Below, piece by piece: positions 61,485-64,000 of a stretch of 64,000 nt of DNA; position 1 is the first letter of the stretch, and each line of letters starts with the position of its first letter. The DNA is taken from contig NZ_NFHH01000002.1 of NCBI RefSeq assembly GCF_002161285.1, positions 62,001-126,000 on the forward strand. Reading direction: 5' to 3'. The notes beneath the pieces are model-generated. The model was given only the letters and a program-made list of their open reading frames with translations, had not been told where the DNA came from and ran no database searches. The DNA is from Blautia sp. An81. Lineage in GTDB: Bacteria; Bacillota; Clostridia; Lachnospirales; Lachnospiraceae. A program made the translations under genes and the position numbers.

Positions 61485-62642
61485 ATGGATTTGAACAAAA
61501 AGGATATGAAGAACATTATGCTGTTGATCGTTTTTGCAGTGCTCTTCTATATAGGCGTACAAAAGATTAATAGCGTGGCAGCGGGAGTTGTGTTTGTCTG
61601 GCATCTGGTATTCCCCTTTATTTTGGGAGGGGCCATTGCTTTTATCCTTAATGTGCCTATGCATGCTCTGGAAAAAAGACTTTTCGGCAGACTGAAGGAG
61701 CAGGGAAAAGCGAAAAAATTAGCAAGGCCGGCAAGTCTCATACTTTCTATCCTGCTGGTTATCGTGATCATTTGGATTGTTCTGGTAGTATTAATACCGG
61801 AAATCGGAAGCACCATTGTGAGCCTGAGCCGCCAGATCGAGCTGGCAATCCCCAGGATGCAGAAATGGTTTACAGATAATTTCCAGGCCAATCCCCTGAT
61901 TGAAGAGCAGATCAATAACTGGTTTAATTCTCTGGAGGTTAACTGGGACCAGATCATACAGACTGGTATTGACTTTCTGAAAAACGGAGCCGGAAATGTA
62001 CTGGGAACTACATTTAATGTGGCAGTAACTGTGATCAACTCTGTGATGAACTTTGTGATCGGTTTTGTATTTGCCTGCTATATTCTGCTCCAAAAGGAAA
62101 AGTTATCTGTCCAGATCCGGAAAGTCCTTTACGCATTTTTCCCTGGAAAAGTTGTGCGTCAGGTGTTAAAAGTGGCTTCTCTGAGTTATAAGACATTTTC
62201 TAACTTCGTTACAGGCCAGTGCCTGGAAGCCGTGATCTTGGGAACCATGTTTTTTGTGGTAATGAGTATTCTGAAATTCCCTTACGCGATGCTGGTTGGA
62301 GTGGTGATCGCCTGTACCGCCCTGATCCCTATATTCGGAGCTTTTATCGGCTGTGTTGTAGGGGCCTTCCTGATCCTGGTGGTGAACCCTATGCGGGCGG
62401 TGGCTTTTGTTATCCTGTTTCTGATCCTTCAGCAGATTGAGGGAAACCTGATTTACCCCCATGTGGTAGGAAACTCGGTAGGACTGCCTTCTATCTGGGT
62501 GCTGATGGCCGTGACAGTAGGCGGAAACCTGATGGGAGTAGTAGGAATGCTGGTGTTTATTCCACTGACCTCTATCATTTACGCATTGTTCCGCCAGACC
62601 GTCCATAGGAGATTAAAGGAGAGAAAGATCCATGATATTTGA
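61485..62642 (+). CDS. AI-2E family (PF01594-type) transporter
   Basis: 385-residue membrane protein with about eight TM segments, first at about 8-45 (LLIVFAVLFYIGVQKI, FPFILGGAIAFILNVP). The conserved C-terminal half VVIACTALIPIFGAFIG and QQIEGNLIYPHVVGNSVGLPSIWVL is typical. The family includes AI-2 exporters, Na+/H+ antiporters and proteins of unknown role, so the substrate is open. ATG 61485 lies 6 nt after GGGAGG; ATG 61479 would be too close. It overlaps the tatD gene by 11 bp. Confidence 0.9.
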   Translation: MDLNKKDMKNIMLLIVFAVLFYIGVQKINSVAAGVVFVWHLVFPFILGGAIAFILNVPMHALEKRLFGRLKEQGKAKKLARPASLILSILLVIVIIWIVLVVLIPEIGSTIVSLSRQIELAIPRMQKWFTDNFQANPLIEEQINNWFNSLEVNWDQIIQTGIDFLKNGAGNVLGTTFNVAVTVINSVMNFVIGFVFACYILLQKEKLSVQIRKVLYAFFPGKVVRQVLKVASLSYKTFSNFVTGQCLEAVILGTMFFVVMSILKFPYAMLVGVVIACTALIPIFGAFIGCVVGAFLILVVNPMRAVAFVILFLILQQIEGNLIYPHVVGNSVGLPSIWVLMAVTVGGNLMGVVGMLVFIPLTSIIYALFRQTVHRRLKERKIHDI

Positions 62643-63396
62643 GACACACGCCCATTATGATGATGAGGCTTTTGACAGAGACCGGGATGAACTTTTGAAG
62701 ACCATGCATGCCCATGGAATTGAGAAAATCATCAATGTGGGAGCTTCTTTGGAAGGAGTAAAGGATACGGCGGATCTTATGGAAAGATATCCTTTTGTCT
62801 ATGGAGCAGTAGGTATTCACCCGGATGAGGTGGGAAGTCTCACCGAAGAAGACATGAAGTGGCTGCGGAGTCTGTGTGACAGAGAAAAAACCGTGGCTGT
62901 AGGAGAAATCGGTCTGGACTATTACTGGGACAAAGAAAATCATGATGTTCAGAAAAAATGGTTTGTCCGGCAGATGGACCTGGCCAAAGAAACCGGGCTG
63001 CCCATTATCGTCCACAGCCGGGACGCAGCTAAAGATACCCTGGATGTCATGAAAGCAGAGCGGGCGGATAATTTAAAGGGAGTGATCCACTGCTATTCCT
63101 ACTCCAAAGAACATGCCAGAGAATATATGAATATGGGATACTATCTGGGGGTAGGCGGCGTGGTTACTTTTAAGAATGGAAAACGGCTGAAAGAAGTGGT
63201 AGAATATGCGCCCCTGGATTATCTGCTGCTGGAGACCGATGCGCCCTATCTGGCTCCGGAACCCTACAGAGGAAAGCGGAACTGTTCTCTCTACCTTACC
63301 TATGTGGCTCAGACCATTGCACAGATAAAGGGCGCGTCTTATGAGGAAGTGGTTGAGGTTACCAGAAGGAATGCAGAAAGACTCTTTGGAATATAA
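62632..63396 (+). CDS. TatD-family metal-dependent deoxyribonuclease
   Basis: 254-residue hydrolase of the amidohydrolase fold. The metal ligands are in ETHAHYDD (HxH near residue 5), GEIGLDYYW (Glu near 90), HSRDA (near 127) and the later His in IHCYSYS, with Asp in LLETDAPYL near 205. TatD enzymes are 3'-5' DNases/RNases that process damaged ends. AAAGGAGAG precedes ATG 62632, which overlaps the AI-2E gene stop, so they are co-translated. Confidence 0.92.
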   Translation: MIFETHAHYDDEAFDRDRDELLKTMHAHGIEKIINVGASLEGVKDTADLMERYPFVYGAVGIHPDEVGSLTEEDMKWLRSLCDREKTVAVGEIGLDYYWDKENHDVQKKWFVRQMDLAKETGLPIIVHSRDAAKDTLDVMKAERADNLKGVIHCYSYSKEHAREYMNMGYYLGVGGVVTFKNGKRLKEVVEYAPLDYLLLETDAPYLAPEPYRGKRNCSLYLTYVAQTIAQIKGASYEEVVEVTRRNAERLFGI

Positions 63397-63438
63397 ATAG
63401 CAGAAAAAGTCAAAATATCGTAATTTTCAATCAAATAA

Positions 63439-63466
63439 TTGCAGGAATTTATCCGAAATCTATAAT
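63439..63466 (+). promoter_or_regulatory. Promoter of the GH13 gene at the right edge
   Basis: TTGCAG, 16-nt spacer, perfect TATAAT, about 43 bp before the ATG. Confidence 0.6.
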
Positions 63467-63508
63467 AAGATGTTAAATAGAGAATTAACATAGAGGAGGA
63501 TTTTTCTT

Positions 63509-64000
63509 ATGCCAAAATGGTTGGACAATGCAATTTTTTATGAGATTTACCCTCAGACTTTTCTGGATACTAATGGAGACGGCATCGGAGATTTTCAGGG
63601 AATCATCAGAAAATTAGACTATATAAAAGAACTGGGATGTAATGCCATCTGGCTGAATCCATGCTTTGTTTCTCCTTTCTCAGATGCAGGTTATGACGTG
63701 GCGGATTATTATACAGCTGCGCCCAGATATGGAACCAACGAGGACTTGAAAGAGCTTTTCGCAAAGGCTCATGAGAAAGATATGCACGTGATCTTAGACC
63801 TGGTCCCGGGACATACATCTATTGAACATCCCTGGTTTAAAGCTTCTTTAAGCCCAGAGGAAAATGAGTTTAGCCACCGTTATATCTGGACGGATAAAGC
63901 CTGGAAGGGATTTGAAAATGTAGGAAATATTAAGGGCTGTATCAGAGGTCTTTCAGACAGAGACGGCTCCTGCGCAGCCAACTATTATACTACTCAGCCG
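63509..64000 (+). CDS. GH13 alpha-amylase-family glycosidase, 3' truncated by the window
   Basis: First 164 residues of a GH13 enzyme. It opens with NAIFYEIYPQTFLDTNGDGIGDFQG and keeps the first conserved regions LGCNAIWLNPCF and VILDLVPGHTS (catalytic-site His). No signal peptide, so it should act on imported alpha-glucans or maltodextrins. ATG 63509 follows GAGGAGGA. The catalytic Asp and Glu lie beyond the window. It is not the missing half of the 15776 remnant; the sequence is of a different GH13 subgroup. Confidence 0.88.
   Translation, partial: MPKWLDNAIFYEIYPQTFLDTNGDGIGDFQGIIRKLDYIKELGCNAIWLNPCFVSPFSDAGYDVADYYTAAPRYGTNEDLKELFAKAHEKDMHVILDLVPGHTSIEHPWFKASLSPEENEFSHRYIWTDKAWKGFENVGNIKGCIRGLSDRDGSCAANYYTTQP

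Overview
The window looks like a chromosomal piece of a gut Lachnospiraceae (Clostridia, Bacillota), possibly Blautia-like. The genus is inferred from gene style, synteny and moderate GC, not from a marker gene. Consistent signs are strong AGGAGG-type ribosome binding sites, sigma-A promoters, riboswitch/T-box control of metabolic genes, a YaaT(RicT)-HolB-YabB-RsmI cluster as in Bacillus, a spore maturation gene (spmA), and many glycoside hydrolases of plant-glycan users. I saw no tRNA, rRNA, CRISPR array, prophage or transposase gene.

Layout. 1-12.6 kb: carbohydrate locus with a cut FGGY kinase, two alpha/beta-hydrolase esterases, an AraC regulator, a GH3 beta-glucosidase, and a minus-strand operon GH94 cellobiose phosphorylase / GH2 beta-mannosidase / esterase. 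Together they suggest use of acetylated (gluco)mannan or cello-oligosaccharides. Two tandem arrays with different sequence but the same 53-bp period lie in the two convergent gaps of this locus. 13-16.7 kb: a LacI regulator followed by a gene graveyard (tail of a likely binding protein, a GH1 gene with a frameshift and a stop, an unidentified fragment, the C-terminal half of a GH13 gene). 16.7-28.7 kb: a MtaA/UroD-type methyltransferase, small alarmone synthetase, PTS EIIC, S1-domain protein, CBS-type pyrophosphatase, flavin reductase, shikimate kinase, murA, SAM-riboswitch-controlled metK, an XRE regulator and a DUF234-like ATPase. 28.9-40.8 kb: a two-component system, an unusual helicase with predicted membrane segments, then the conserved PLP decarboxylase / guanylate-kinase-like / holB / ricT / trmN6 / rsmI / capA run. 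40.9-42.7 kb: a HIRAN protein, spmA, and a scar holding a deleted DUF1016 gene and a copied piece of spmA. 42.7-48.6 kb: LacI-controlled ABC importer plus GH32 (fructan/sucrose use). 48.7-52 kb: MATE transporter and GH20. 52-53.6 kb: a DapF-like racemase with a possible cysteine-peptidase-like partner. 53.6-64 kb: glycine-riboswitch AgcS symporter, HPr-like protein lacking the usual histidine, T-box metG, yybP-ykoY-type (Mn) riboswitch cation ATPase, AI-2E transporter, TatD nuclease, and the start of a GH13 enzyme.

The most unusual content is non-coding. (1) Two twin 53-bp hairpin arrays. (2) A dispersed palindromic element of 115-117 bp that sits between TTAA tetranucleotides; at each of three sites removing it restores a hairpin with TTAA in its loop, one being the apparent terminator of metK; a fourth copy has compensated arm changes and a fifth is truncated. 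(3) A composite set of nested hairpin repeats upstream of the pyrophosphatase gene. (4) Promoters built into terminator hairpins. All calls were made by reading the sequence; no database search or folding program was run.
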